A stretch of 64,000 nt of DNA from Malaciobacter molluscorum LMG 25693 (GCF_003544935.1 NZ_CP032098.1:2604001-2668000); one strand, 5' to 3'; shown: positions 1 to 9,832, numbered from the stretch's first letter. Made by a program: numbers and translations. The notes: generated by a model from the sequence alone, not told the origin.

Positions 1-2078
1 AAGCAAATGAAACAGAAAATATTGTTAATGATTTAGAAGGACAAAGAGTTTTTGGAAGACAACATTATGAATTCTGGCTTATTTCAATAATTGCACTATC
101 TTGGACACTATTTCAATTATATATAGTAATTGAACCTGTAAACTCAAATATTTCAAGATCTATTCACTTAACTTTTGCATTAGTGCTTTCGTTTTTAATA
201 TATCCAATGTTTAGAACAGAATATTTTTTGAAAAAAATTAGATGGTTTGGATATACGTTTGCAACACTTGGATTATGTACAGCTGGGTATATTGCATTTT
301 TTTATAATGATTTAGCATTAAGACCAGGTGATTATACAACAATTGACATCTATGTTGCACTATTAGGGATAGTTATTTTATTAGAAGCTGGTAGAAGAGT
401 ATTAGGTTTTGCACTTAGTATAATTGCTATAGTATTTTTAGCATATGATGTACTAGGACCTTATATGCCAGAACTTATTATTCATAAAGGTGCTAGTTTA
501 AATAAACTTGCAGGACATATGTTTTTAACAACAGAAGGTATTTTTGGTGTACCATTGGGTGTTTCAACTGGTTTTGTATTTTTATTTGTACTTTTTGGTT
601 CTCTTCTTGATAAAGCAGGGGCTGGAGAATATTTTATTAACTTAGCATTTGCATTACTTGGTAGATTTAAAGGTGGTCCAGCAAAAGCTTCAGTAGTTGC
701 ATCTGGATTTACTGGTATTATGAGTGGTTCTTCTATTGCAAATACAGTTACAACTGGTACATTTACTATTCCTTTGATGAAAAAAACTGGTTTTAGACCT
801 GAACAAGCTGGTGCAGTTGAAGTTGCTGCTTCTACAAATGGTCAACTAATGCCTCCTGTTATGGGTGCTGCAGCGTTTATTATTGCAGAATTTTTGGCAC
901 TTAATTATACAGATGTAATTTATGCTGCATTTATTCCAGCATTTGTTTCTTATTTTGCACTATTTTATATAGTTCATTTAGAAGCATTAAAACTAGGATT
1001 AAAAGGTGCAAAAAAAGAGGATTTACCTCCAAAATTCCAAACATTTATTAGAGGTATTCACTATTTAATTCCTATTTTATTTTTACTTTATACTTTGATG
1101 GTTTTAAGAGAAAGTGCCGCAAGTGCTGCATTTAATGCTGTTTCTTTATTAATGATATTAATGATTGTTCAACATCCATTTAGAGCATTAATTTATAAAC
1201 AAAAAATCACAAAAGAAGTATGGATGAGTGGATTTGTTGATATTTTAGCTGGATTTATTAGTGGAGCTAAAAATATGGTTCCTATTGCTGTTGCTACTGC
1301 ACTTGCTGGTATTGTTGTTGGTTCAATTACATTAACTGGACTAGGACAAGTATTATTAGAAGTAATTGAAACTATCTCAGGTGGTAATATATTTATTATT
1401 TTATTACTTGCTGCATTTGTTTCTTTAATACTTGGTATGGGATTACCAACAACTGCAAACTATATTGTAATGGCATCATTAACAGCACCTGTAATTTTAA
1501 CACTTGCTCAAGATAATGGATATTTAATTCCATCAATTGCAGCACACTTATTTGTTTTCTATTTTGGTATCTTAGCAGATGATACTCCTCCTGTTGGTTT
1601 AGCAGCATATGCAGCTGCTGGTATTGCAAAAGCAGATCCAATAAAAACAGGTATTCAAGGATTTAAATATGATATTAGAACAGCAATTTTGCCATTTATG
1701 TTCTTCTTCAATCCAGACTTATTATTAATTGCAGGGGTTGATTCATTTAATCCAGGAGATCCACATGGTTGGATTTGGATAACTAATCCATTTAGAATAG
1801 CAGAGATATTTACAACAGCATTTATCGGAATGATGGCCTTCTCTTGTTTTACTCAAGGTTATTTTATTACTTGGGCAAATATTATAGAAAGATTACTATT
1901 TTTAGTAATTGTTCCTTTTATGTTCTTACCAGAACTTATGGCAAAACATATTTCTTTACCTACATATCATTTATCATATTTAATAGGTATTAGTTTATTC
2001 TTATTATTATATTTATTCCAAAAAGCAAAATTAAAAGCAAATAATACTTCAAAATATGAAGTTGATATAGAAGAATAA
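1..2078 (+). CDS. TRAP transporter permease, fused DctQ-DctM type (5' end outside window)
   Basis: The reading frame is open from base 3, so the start lies upstream of the window and only the 3' part is seen. The product is a very hydrophobic protein with many membrane helices. It carries the glycine- and serine-rich TRAP large-subunit signature (GIMSGSSIANTVTTG, then NGQLMPPVMGAAAF) and a second related block (GMGLPTTANYIV, then DDTPPVGLAAYAAAG). These features belong to the fused 4TM/12TM TRAP permeases, which import organic acids or other anions with a periplasmic binding protein, driven by an ion gradient. The binding-protein gene is not in view and the substrate cannot be told. The gene ends at a bidirectional hairpin shared with the convergent two-component system, which may sense the same substrate (inference). 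Confidence 0.93.
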   Translation, partial: ANETENIVNDLEGQRVFGRQHYEFWLISIIALSWTLFQLYIVIEPVNSNISRSIHLTFALVLSFLIYPMFRTEYFLKKIRWFGYTFATLGLCTAGYIAFFYNDLALRPGDYTTIDIYVALLGIVILLEAGRRVLGFALSIIAIVFLAYDVLGPYMPELIIHKGASLNKLAGHMFLTTEGIFGVPLGVSTGFVFLFVLFGSLLDKAGAGEYFINLAFALLGRFKGGPAKASVVASGFTGIMSGSSIANTVTTGTFTIPLMKKTGFRPEQAGAVEVAASTNGQLMPPVMGAAAFIIAEFLALNYTDVIYAAFIPAFVSYFALFYIVHLEALKLGLKGAKKEDLPPKFQTFIRGIHYLIPILFLLYTLMVLRESAASAAFNAVSLLMILMIVQHPFRALIYKQKITKEVWMSGFVDILAGFISGAKNMVPIAVATALAGIVVGSITLTGLGQVLLEVIETISGGNIFIILLLAAFVSLILGMGLPTTANYIVMASLTAPVILTLAQDNGYLIPSIAAHLFVFYFGILADDTPPVGLAAYAAAGIAKADPIKTGIQGFKYDIRTAILPFMFFFNPDLLLIAGVDSFNPGDPHGWIWITNPFRIAEIFTTAFIGMMAFSCFTQGYFITWANIIERLLFLVIVPFMFLPELMAKHISLPTYHLSYLIGISLFLLLYLFQKAKLKANNTSKYEVDIEE

Positions 2079-2099
2079 AAAGCGCAAATTGCGCTTTTT
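2077..2099. terminator. Bidirectional intrinsic terminator between TRAP permease and response regulator
   Basis: A 9-bp perfect stem (AAAAAGCGC / GCGCTTTTT) with a 5-nt loop sits exactly between the two convergent stop codons. Each side gives a GC core followed by a T run, so it can serve both strands. It overlaps both stop codons. Confidence 0.8.
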
Positions 2100-2814
2100 A
2101 TTTAATAAAAGGTTTTTCAATTATATATCCATAACCTTTATGAGAAACAATAAAATCATCATCTTTTACTTTATCTTTTAATCTTTTCATTACTGTTCTA
2201 AATGCAGAATCATTTGTATTTATATCATTCCATACTAATTTTTTAAATGTTTCTACTGAAACTACTTCACCAAAGTTATCAATTAATACTGTTAAAATAT
2301 CTGATTCTTTTTTTGATAATTTAACTATTTTTTCTTGATTATACAATTTTGCATTTATTTTATTATATGTATATGTTTTATTTATAGTAATTAAATCATC
2401 TTCTTTTGTCTCATTTTTATCAGCAAGAACTTCACTTTTAGCTTTTTCAAGCATTTGCATCATATTATCAATATTTAAAGGTTTAACAAAATATCCAAGA
2501 ACTCTAAGGTTTATTAATTTTAATAAATCATCTTCATTTTTATGGGCACTTACAATAATAAATCTTTGATTTGGAACCAAACTTAAGATGTCATCAATCA
2601 TCTCTATACCATTTTTATTTGGCATTTTTATATCTGTAAGAACTAAGTCAAATGATTTGTTTAAAGTATAGTTTTCTTTAAACTTATTACTACCTTCTTC
2701 TCCATCACAAGCAACAACAACCTCATCAAAGATTGTATTTAAATAAAATGATAAAGTTTTTCTAGCTAATTGTTCATCTTCTACTAAAAGAACTCTTGTA
2801 TTCATATTTTGCAT
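2098..2814 (-). CDS. Response regulator transcription factor, OmpR-like
   Basis: Two-domain regulator of 238 aa. The receiver domain occupies about residues 5-125, with acidic residues E12 and D13, phospho-acceptor D61 (LVLTDIKMPNKNG), S89 and the conserved K111 (FVKPL). A winged-helix DNA-binding domain follows (about 150-235, ending HKGYGYIIEKP). The first ATG is preferred because AGGGTGA lies about 9 bases upstream. It lies 55 bases downstream of the histidine kinase gene on the same strand, so the two form a cognate pair. The target is not visible. The convergent TRAP transporter is a plausible target because such transporters are often controlled by adjacent two-component systems. Confidence 0.9.
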   Translation of the reverse strand: MQNMNTRVLLVEDEQLARKTLSFYLNTIFDEVVVACDGEEGSNKFKENYTLNKSFDLVLTDIKMPNKNGIEMIDDILSLVPNQRFIIVSAHKNEDDLLKLINLRVLGYFVKPLNIDNMMQMLEKAKSEVLADKNETKEDDLITINKTYTYNKINAKLYNQEKIVKLSKKESDILTVLIDNFGEVVSVETFKKLVWNDINTNDSAFRTVMKRLKDKVKDDDFIVSHKGYGYIIEKPFIK

Positions 2815-2869
2815 ATCATATCACCCTAATATTATCTTTAAATTAAATTTATGATAGCAAATTTGCTCT

Positions 2870-5434
2870 TTAAACTGGCAGAATAATTGTAAATTTAACA
2901 CCATTATTAATATTTTTTACATTAATTTGTCCATTCATATTCTTTTCTATAATGGTTTTTGCCATATAAAGACCAATACCAGTTCCTTGGTTTTGAAATT
3001 TAGTTGTAAAATAAGGTTCGAACATTCTTTCTAAAATTTCATAATCAACTTCTCCACAATTATTACTTAGAACTATTGTAACGCTAGTTGATTGTTTTAC
3101 TATTTCAATATCAATTAAAGGTAAAAATTTTTCTTCTTTTAATTTAATAATTGCTGCTTCACTTGCATTGTTTAATATATTTACTATTACTTGTTGGAAT
3201 TCATTTTGATAACCGAAAATCTCTATATTTTCACCAAAAATATTTACTTTAATATTTGCTTTTTCTATTTGACCTTTAACAATTTTAATACATCTTTTAA
3301 TTGATTTTTGCAGATCAAAACTCTGTTTTTCTTTTGTTGGCTTATAAAAATTCCTAAAATCATCAATAGTTTGAGACATATAATCAATTTGAACTTTTGC
3401 ACTTTTTATTGATTCATCTAACTCTTTTTTTGTAAAATTACCATAATTATCTCTAATAAAATATATAAGTAAATTTATATTATTTAAAGGTTGTCTCCAT
3501 TGGTGAGCAATACTTCCTAATACTTCACCCATTGAGGCTAATTTATTTTGATGAGCTAAAATTCTGTCTTTTTGAACATTTTTTTCAACTTCATCTGCAA
3601 TTTTTTGTTTTAGTTCTTCTTCTGTTAATTTCATTCTTGTAATATCATTTATATAACCATATAAATGAGTTACTTTACCAAAATGATCTTTTAATAAAAT
3701 TGTTCTATTAAATACCCATCTTAAAGAACCATCTTTATCTTTAACTCTATAAACTTTTACAAAAAACCTATCATCATTTTCTATTGCTTCTTTTATCTCT
3801 TCTTTTAAAGACTCAATATCTTCTTCATATACAATATCTAAATAGTTTAAACTATTCATAAATTCATCTATTTCATAACCATAAGAATTAATACTTTTAG
3901 ATACATAATCAACACTTAAATTATCATCATTATTCCATTTAAAAATAACAATTCGTCCCATTTCAACTAGAACTTCAACATTATTTAATTCATCTGCTAA
4001 ACGTTTTTTTTGATCAACATCCATTGACATCATTAACATTCTATTTGATTTTTTACTATTTTTAAAAGCTTTTCCTCTTACAAATATCCATTTATAATGA
4101 TTATCTATATTTCTAATTCTATACTCACATAAAAAATGTTCAGTTTTGCCATTTAAGTGTTCGTTAAATTTATAAGTTACTTTCTTTCTATCTTCGGTAT
4201 GAATTAAATTTAACCAATCATCAAATGTTTGAATTTCACCTCTTGTATATCCAAACATATCCAACCACTTATTTGAAAAAAATATTTTTTTACTATCTAA
4301 ATCAATATCCCATAATCCATCATTTGATGCAATAATTGCTAATTCATATCTCTCTTTCCACTTTTTATATAAAGAGTTTCTTGTTTCTAGTCTTCTGTTA
4401 TACCTATTAAATAATGTGTTTACAAATCTTGCAAAAGCAGTTGTCATAAATATCATAAAAATAGATACACAAAGAATAATTAATATATAAATAGTAAGTT
4501 TTGAATGATACTGTTTTTTTATCTGTTTAATATCTTTATATATTTCAAAACTTCTCACAGATATTAAAAATTGATATTTATTAAAATTATATATATTATC
4601 ATCTTCAAATTTTAAATTTTTATATTTCAAGAAATTTATTCTATCTTGTTTTAATAAATTCTTTTCATCAATCTTATTACCTTGATTATAGTAGTTATAA
4701 ACATATTTATTTGCATAATCATAAAACCAAAAATAACTATCTTCATAGGCTTTACTCTTAGAAGTAATTGAATTTAATATAGCTTTTCTTGTTAGTGCTT
4801 CCATATCATCAACTTTTGAAAATGCTACAATAACCCAATTTTTAAAAGTAACTTTTTTAGAGTAACTAAGCCTAATTTTTTTTCTTTGATTATCAAGCCA
4901 ATAAATTAAATTTTCATCACCCATATAAATAATATTTCTTAGCATATAAGTTTTAAAATAGTCATTTTTCATTTTGGAATTTGTTAATTCTTGAAGATAC
5001 TGAATTACAATATTTCCTTTTAAAATCTCAAAAGTTTTATAATTAAAAACTACAAATTCAATATTTCTACTTTTTTCTAATTTTGACAATACATTTTTAA
5101 TATCATCATATTGAACTTTATGATTATTTGTATCTAATGCATTCATATGTCCAATTATTTCAAAAATACTTCTATTTAAATTATCTTCTATTGAATCAAA
5201 ATTAGCACTTGAATTATATTTAATATCATTTATATAAGATTTTAAAATTGTTTTTGTTCTATATTTGTCTTTTTGAATTAATAGCTCTATTTGATTACTT
5301 TTTTTATAATCCAAAACTAAATATACAATTACAATTGATAATATTGCAACAATTAAAACAAAAAGTAAAGGAGTTATTATTATATGTTTTTTTATATCAC
5401 TTAAGTTATTAAATTTTTTTTTAGAAAAAAGCAT
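2870..5434 (-). CDS. Membrane PAS sensor histidine kinase
   Basis: Hybrid-less sensor kinase of 854 aa. It has one membrane helix at about 19-41, a periplasmic sensing region of about 270 residues (probably Cache-like, a weak assignment), and a second helix at about 313-335. Two PAS domains follow (about 360-475, GLWDIDLDSKKIFFSN, and about 490-600), then a dimerisation/phosphoacceptor domain with H644 (SIAHQWRQPLNNIN) and an HATPase_c domain with N box (VNILNNASEA, about 751-760) and G box (GTGIGLYMAK, about 818). The HQWRQPLN H-box type is common in Campylobacterota kinases. Its start codon shares one base with the truA stop (TAATG), so it is probably translationally coupled. It should phosphorylate D61 of the downstream regulator. 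Confidence 0.9.
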   Translation of the reverse strand: MLFSKKKFNNLSDIKKHIIITPLLFVLIVAILSIVIVYLVLDYKKSNQIELLIQKDKYRTKTILKSYINDIKYNSSANFDSIEDNLNRSIFEIIGHMNALDTNNHKVQYDDIKNVLSKLEKSRNIEFVVFNYKTFEILKGNIVIQYLQELTNSKMKNDYFKTYMLRNIIYMGDENLIYWLDNQRKKIRLSYSKKVTFKNWVIVAFSKVDDMEALTRKAILNSITSKSKAYEDSYFWFYDYANKYVYNYYNQGNKIDEKNLLKQDRINFLKYKNLKFEDDNIYNFNKYQFLISVRSFEIYKDIKQIKKQYHSKLTIYILIILCVSIFMIFMTTAFARFVNTLFNRYNRRLETRNSLYKKWKERYELAIIASNDGLWDIDLDSKKIFFSNKWLDMFGYTRGEIQTFDDWLNLIHTEDRKKVTYKFNEHLNGKTEHFLCEYRIRNIDNHYKWIFVRGKAFKNSKKSNRMLMMSMDVDQKKRLADELNNVEVLVEMGRIVIFKWNNDDNLSVDYVSKSINSYGYEIDEFMNSLNYLDIVYEEDIESLKEEIKEAIENDDRFFVKVYRVKDKDGSLRWVFNRTILLKDHFGKVTHLYGYINDITRMKLTEEELKQKIADEVEKNVQKDRILAHQNKLASMGEVLGSIAHQWRQPLNNINLLIYFIRDNYGNFTKKELDESIKSAKVQIDYMSQTIDDFRNFYKPTKEKQSFDLQKSIKRCIKIVKGQIEKANIKVNIFGENIEIFGYQNEFQQVIVNILNNASEAAIIKLKEEKFLPLIDIEIVKQSTSVTIVLSNNCGEVDYEILERMFEPYFTTKFQNQGTGIGLYMAKTIIEKNMNGQINVKNINNGVKFTIILPV

Positions 5435-6156
5435 TAATAATAAACCTTTGCCAAATATAATCCATAAGCACTTGCAGGAGTTTTAAGAAGATGTTTTTGT
5501 TTATTTAATTGTATTAATAAGTCTTCTTTTGTAAAAGTTCCATCATTTATTTTTAATAAAAACCCAACCATTAATCTAATTTGAGAACGTAAATAAGAGT
5601 TTGCAGTAAATTTAAAAACATAAATATCTCGATATTTATAAAAAACTGCATCATAAACTTCTCTTATTAGATTCTCTTTATCACTCCCTCTTTTATGAAA
5701 AAATTCAAAATCATGAGTTCCAATAAATAGTTTTATAGCTTCTTTTATTCTATTTTCATTTATATCTTTTACATAAGTTACATATCTTGAGTTAAAGGCT
5801 GTTGTAGGCTTTGAAGTGATTATGTATCTATATACTCTTTTTTTTGCATGAAATCTTGAATGAAACTTTTCATTTACAAAACTTATCTTATTTATTCTAA
5901 TAGATAAAGGAAGATGTCTATTCAAAATTTCTTTTAACTTTTTTAAATTTGTCCAATAACTTGGTAATAAACAATTAAAAACTTGTCCAGTTGCATGAAC
6001 ATCTTTATCTGTTCTTCCACTAAGAACTATTTTTGTATTAATATTTAAATGCTTAAATACTTCTTGAAGTTTATCTTCTACACTCAACCCATTTGGTTGA
6101 GTTTGTGAGCCACAATAAAACGATCCATCATATGATATTACAAATTTTGTATTCAT
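5434..6156 (-). CDS. truA: tRNA pseudouridine(38-40) synthase TruA
   Basis: Isomerises uridines 38-40 in the tRNA anticodon stem-loop to pseudouridine. At 240 aa it has the usual TruA length. The catalytic aspartate is D50 in the signature LSGRTDKDVHATGQ. Further family blocks are FHSRFHAKKRVYRY and the C-terminal FTANSYLRSQIRLMVGFLL. It abuts the upstream permease gene with no gap and the downstream kinase gene by one base, in a tightly packed minus-strand run. Confidence 0.95.
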   Translation of the reverse strand: MNTKFVISYDGSFYCGSQTQPNGLSVEDKLQEVFKHLNINTKIVLSGRTDKDVHATGQVFNCLLPSYWTNLKKLKEILNRHLPLSIRINKISFVNEKFHSRFHAKKRVYRYIITSKPTTAFNSRYVTYVKDINENRIKEAIKLFIGTHDFEFFHKRGSDKENLIREVYDAVFYKYRDIYVFKFTANSYLRSQIRLMVGFLLKINDGTFTKEDLLIQLNKQKHLLKTPASAYGLYLAKVYY

Positions 6157-7173
6157 CTAATATAGTTTTTTTGTCAGTTTTGAATATAAATAATATGTTG
6201 CTAAAATCCAAATAGGAGGAGCAATAAAAAGTGAATATAATTCTACATTTTTTGTTAAATATTTTATAATTACATAATAAATAACTACTGCTATTAAAGA
6301 TAATCCAATTGCCCTATTTTTTTCATATCTTGGATTATAATAACCAAAAGCCACAACTAAAAATAGAGATATAAATGGGAAAATAGAAGTTAAAATATAA
6401 AATGTAAAATCATCAATATTTTTACCTTGTGTTAAATAATATTTCCAATAATCATATGAAGTTGTGAAATGATATTCATTTTTACTTGCAATTGAGTCAT
6501 TAATAACCATTGTTTTATAATCAATTTGATTTAACTCTTTATTTTCTATATAAAATGTTTTTCCATCAATTAAAATAAAATTTAAATCTCCATTATCATT
6601 TTTTAAAACTGCTCTGTTTGATACAATAAATTGATCAAGATTATTTTCTGTTTTAAATAACTTTACATTCTTATATTTTTTACCATTTTTTTCATCTATA
6701 TAAATTAACCAATCACCAAATTTTTGACCAAATTCTGATGCTTTAATATTGAAATTTGCCTCTTTTTGTTTCTTTTGAACAAATGTATCCATTAAATATT
6801 TTGTTTTTGGAATAAGTCCAACTGAAATTATCATCAAAGATATTGATAAAAAAAGTGTAGGTAGAAAAAAAATTTTTAATATTTTTATTGGATTAAAACC
6901 AAAAGAAGTAATTACTATTAACTCATATTCACTTGAAAGTTTAGCTAGTGTAATCACAAGTGAAATAAAAAAAGATATTGGCATAGTAAAAAATATAATT
7001 TTAGGCATTGTATAAGCATACATTTTCAAAAGTTCAAATACATCAATAGTAATAACTGAAGTTAAAGATGCTATTTTTACTAAAAATATAATTGAAGTAA
7101 TAAAATATAATCCTAAAAAAATAGGAAGAAAAGATATTGATAATTGTGAATACAAATAACTTTTAATTTTCAA
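6157..7173 (-). CDS. LptF/LptG family permease (lipopolysaccharide export)
   Basis: Membrane protein of 338 aa with the YjgP/YjgQ layout: two to three N-terminal membrane helices (about 8-35, 50-75, 98-122), a soluble periplasmic beta-rich region (about 125-250), and three C-terminal helices. The block LLKMYAYTMPKIIFFTMPISFF and the following hydrophobic LAKLSSEYELIVITSFG are typical of the family. These permeases pair with LptB and pull LPS or lipooligosaccharide out of the inner membrane towards LptC/A/D. Only one of the LptF/LptG pair is here and I cannot assign which. The downstream end abuts truA. The start overlaps the prepilin peptidase stop by 4 bases. Confidence 0.85.
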   Translation of the reverse strand: MKIKSYLYSQLSISFLPIFLGLYFITSIIFLVKIASLTSVITIDVFELLKMYAYTMPKIIFFTMPISFFISLVITLAKLSSEYELIVITSFGFNPIKILKIFFLPTLFLSISLMIISVGLIPKTKYLMDTFVQKKQKEANFNIKASEFGQKFGDWLIYIDEKNGKKYKNVKLFKTENNLDQFIVSNRAVLKNDNGDLNFILIDGKTFYIENKELNQIDYKTMVINDSIASKNEYHFTTSYDYWKYYLTQGKNIDDFTFYILTSIFPFISLFLVVAFGYYNPRYEKNRAIGLSLIAVVIYYVIIKYLTKNVELYSLFIAPPIWILATYYLYSKLTKKLY

Positions 7174-7931
7174 GAAAAAACCTTTGATGATATATTTAAA
7201 AAGAATTCAAATAAAAAGCCTAAGACTAAAAAGGGAATAAATGGCATTTGAGTATCTTTTTTTAAAATTAAATTATAAATTGAGGGTATTATAGCAAAAA
7301 TTCCTGCTAAAAATATAGCTACTATACCTGCTTTAAGACCTAAGATAATTCCAATTATTGAAATAATAGGAATATCACCCTCACCTAATGCTTTTTGTGT
7401 TTTTAATTTTATATCTTTTAATAATTTATATTTAATATTTTGAATATAAAAACTAAGAATAAAATCTAAAAGAATAAAAAAACCCGCAAAAAGACAAGCA
7501 TTTTTTAAAGCTTGAAAAAATGGATAATTTGTACAAAAAAATGAAAAAATAAATATAATTATCAAAAGATAATCAGGTACTGCTTTATATTCAATATCAA
7601 TAAAAGATAAAACTATTAAAATATAAAAAAATAAAGCATATAGAAAAAAGTCTAAAGTAAAAGAAAAATCTATATATAAAAGTAATGTTAATAATCCACA
7701 CATTAATTCAACAAAAAAGTATCTATAATTTATTGTTGTTTTACAAGATGAACATTTAGCCTTTAAATATAAATATGAAAATAAAGGGATATTCTCATAC
7801 CAATTAATTTTATGGGAACAATTTGGACAAGAAGAAGATTTTATTAATGAAATATTTTTAGGAAGCCTATAAATTAATACATTTAAAAAAGAGCCAAAAA
7901 CAACTCCAAAAAGAAAACTAAATACCACCAA
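7170..7931 (-). CDS. pilD: Prepilin peptidase / N-methyltransferase (PilD, A24 family)
   Basis: Cleaves the leader of type IV pilin-like proteins and methylates the new N-terminus, in the inner membrane. At 253 aa it has the N-terminal methyltransferase region with two CxxC pairs (C35/C38 in CPNC, C60/C63 in CSSC) around YENIPLFSYL. It also has the two catalytic aspartates of aspartyl prepilin peptidases: D112 (SFIDIEYKAVPD) and D186 in GEGD. About seven membrane helices follow. It overlaps uppS by 14 bases upstream and the LptF/G gene by 4 bases downstream. No pilin gene is in the window, so its substrates lie elsewhere. Confidence 0.9.
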   Translation of the reverse strand: MVVFSFLFGVVFGSFLNVLIYRLPKNISLIKSSSCPNCSHKINWYENIPLFSYLYLKAKCSSCKTTINYRYFFVELMCGLLTLLLYIDFSFTLDFFLYALFFYILIVLSFIDIEYKAVPDYLLIIIFIFSFFCTNYPFFQALKNACLFAGFFILLDFILSFYIQNIKYKLLKDIKLKTQKALGEGDIPIISIIGIILGLKAGIVAIFLAGIFAIIPSIYNLILKKDTQMPFIPFLVLGFLFEFFLNISSKVFS

Positions 7932-8622
7932 ATCTTCTCTCTCTATTTATATAATCACTAATAATATCATCTAATTCATTAGTTGAAAATTCTGGCCAAT
8001 ATGTATTTACAAAAAACATCTCTGCATATGCATTTTGCCATAACAAATAATTAGAGAGTCTTATTTCTCCACTTGTTCTTATAAGCAAATCAACATCAGG
8101 AAATCCTGCGGTATCTAAACAACTTTCAAAATTCTCTTTTGTTACCTCAAGTTCTTTTTCATTTAACTTTTTTATAGCTCTTAAGATTTCATCTTGAGAA
8201 CCATAATTCAATGCTAATACTTGTGTTAATCCTGTTGCATTTTTTGTAGCTTCTATTGTTTTATTTATGATTTTTTGTAAAGATTTTGAAAATTTTGAAA
8301 TATCTCCAATAACTTTAAATTTTACATTGTTATCCAAATATATATTTAACTCATTTTTCAAATATTTTTCTAAAAGTTTCATCAAAAACTCAATTTCAAG
8401 TTTTGGTCTGCTCCAATTTTCTGTAGAAAAAGCATATAATGTTAAATATTTTATTCCTATATTATTACAATGTTTTGTAATTTCTCTTACAGTTTTGGCT
8501 CCTTCTTCATGCCCTGCAGTTCTTTTTAACTCCCGCTCATTAGCCCATCGTCCATTTCCATCCATAATAATTGCAATATGATTTGGTAACTGTTTTTTAT
8601 TATTAATATTCATTAAACTCAT
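7918..8622 (-). CDS. uppS: Isoprenyl transferase (undecaprenyl diphosphate synthase)
   Basis: Condenses isopentenyl diphosphate units onto farnesyl diphosphate to make the C55 lipid carrier for peptidoglycan and LPS. At 234 aa it has the diagnostic HIAIIMDGNGRWA with catalytic D21, then TLYAFSTENWSRP, and a C-terminal DLLIRTSGEIRLSNYLLWQ-type block. It begins inside the end of coaBC (20-base overlap). Two ATG codons nine bases apart are possible starts, and neither has a strong Shine-Dalgarno, so translational coupling to coaBC is likely. Confidence 0.96.
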   Translation of the reverse strand: MSLMNINNKKQLPNHIAIIMDGNGRWANERELKRTAGHEEGAKTVREITKHCNNIGIKYLTLYAFSTENWSRPKLEIEFLMKLLEKYLKNELNIYLDNNVKFKVIGDISKFSKSLQKIINKTIEATKNATGLTQVLALNYGSQDEILRAIKKLNEKELEVTKENFESCLDTAGFPDVDLLIRTSGEIRLSNYLLWQNAYAEMFFVNTYWPEFSTNELDDIISDYINRERRFGGI

Positions 8623-9832
8623 TTTTCAAATAATTTAAAAGTTCACTAGACAACTCTATTTTAGAAGCAGAAAAAGAGAATGATTTATCTTTTAAAATCA
8701 ACTCTATTTTATTATTATTTGAACCAAATGTATTCTCTTCATTTAATACATTTAAACACACAGCATCTAAGTTTTTATTTACTAACATATTCTGTGCATT
8801 TTCAAAAGCAACAGTTTCGTCTGTTTCTGCTTTAAATCCAATTGAGATAAGCTCACTTTTTTCTAAAGTATTTAAAATATCAATATTTTGCTTTAATTTC
8901 AAATCCCAAGAATTTCCTAATAGTTCTTTTTTTAATTTACCCTCTTCTTTATTTAAAGGAAGATAATCACTTATTGCTGCAACCATAAATAAATAAACTT
9001 TTTTACTCTTGTTCATTTTATTTTTAGCAAGATTTATTGTACTTACTAAAGACTCATACATATCTAAACTGCTTTGAACAGGAATTACATTTATAGAGTT
9101 TGGTAAATTTTCATATCCTCTTGTTGATACTAAAGTAACATTTGCACCTTTTAAATATAATGCAAGGCTTAATGAAGATGCCATTTTACCTGATGAAAAG
9201 TTTGATATATATCTAACATCATCAATTTTTTCTATTGTTCCTCCACCACTTAAAACAACTTCTCTATTACTCCAGTATTGATCTTTTAAAAGTTCTCTCG
9301 CTGTTTCATAAAAAATCTCTTGTGGTTCTGCCATTGCTCCATCACCAACATCTTTACAAGCTAACTCTTTTATCTGAGTTTGTACAATTTTAAAATTTGC
9401 AAGTTTTAGATTTTTTATACTATTTTGAGTTATAGGATTAGTAATCATATTTGTATTTGCAGCTGGTGAGAGAATTTTTATTTTAGGATAAGCTAATACT
9501 GTTTGAGTTAATAAATTATCAGCAATTCCATTACTTATTTTATTTATTGTATTTGCACTTGCTGGAGCAATTACAAAAATATCTGCCCACTTTCCTATAT
9601 CAATGTGGTTGTAATCACTGTTTTTATCCCAAGATTCAGTATTTTTTTCCAAAACTCTATTTTGAGAAATCGCTTCAAATGTTATAGGATTTATAAATTT
9701 TTTTGCAGAATCAGTCATAATAACTTTTACAATTGCTCCTGCTTTTATGTATAATCTAATTAACTCTAAAGCTTTATAAATAGCAATAGAACCTGTAACT
9801 GCAAGTAAAATTTTTTTATTTTTTAATAGCAT
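8603..9832 (-). CDS. coaBC: Bifunctional phosphopantothenoylcysteine decarboxylase / phosphopantothenate-cysteine ligase
   Basis: Catalyses two consecutive steps of coenzyme A synthesis. The 409-aa protein has the N-terminal flavin-dependent decarboxylase (CoaC, about 1-185) with catalytic H76 (YNHIDIGKW), ASANTINKISNGIADNL, and the active-site cysteine C159 in ELACKDVGDGAMAEP. The C-terminal CTP-dependent ligase (CoaB) starts near GGGTIEKIDDVRYISNFSSGKM (about 196-217). One oddity is that the usual PxMNxxM substrate-binding motif reads PAANTNM (123-129), with Ala for the first Met. It lies 5 bases after glmU and overlaps uppS. Confidence 0.95.
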   Translation of the reverse strand: MLLKNKKILLAVTGSIAIYKALELIRLYIKAGAIVKVIMTDSAKKFINPITFEAISQNRVLEKNTESWDKNSDYNHIDIGKWADIFVIAPASANTINKISNGIADNLLTQTVLAYPKIKILSPAANTNMITNPITQNSIKNLKLANFKIVQTQIKELACKDVGDGAMAEPQEIFYETARELLKDQYWSNREVVLSGGGTIEKIDDVRYISNFSSGKMASSLSLALYLKGANVTLVSTRGYENLPNSINVIPVQSSLDMYESLVSTINLAKNKMNKSKKVYLFMVAAISDYLPLNKEEGKLKKELLGNSWDLKLKQNIDILNTLEKSELISIGFKAETDETVAFENAQNMLVNKNLDAVCLNVLNEENTFGSNNNKIELILKDKSFSFSASKIELSSELLNYLKNEFNEY

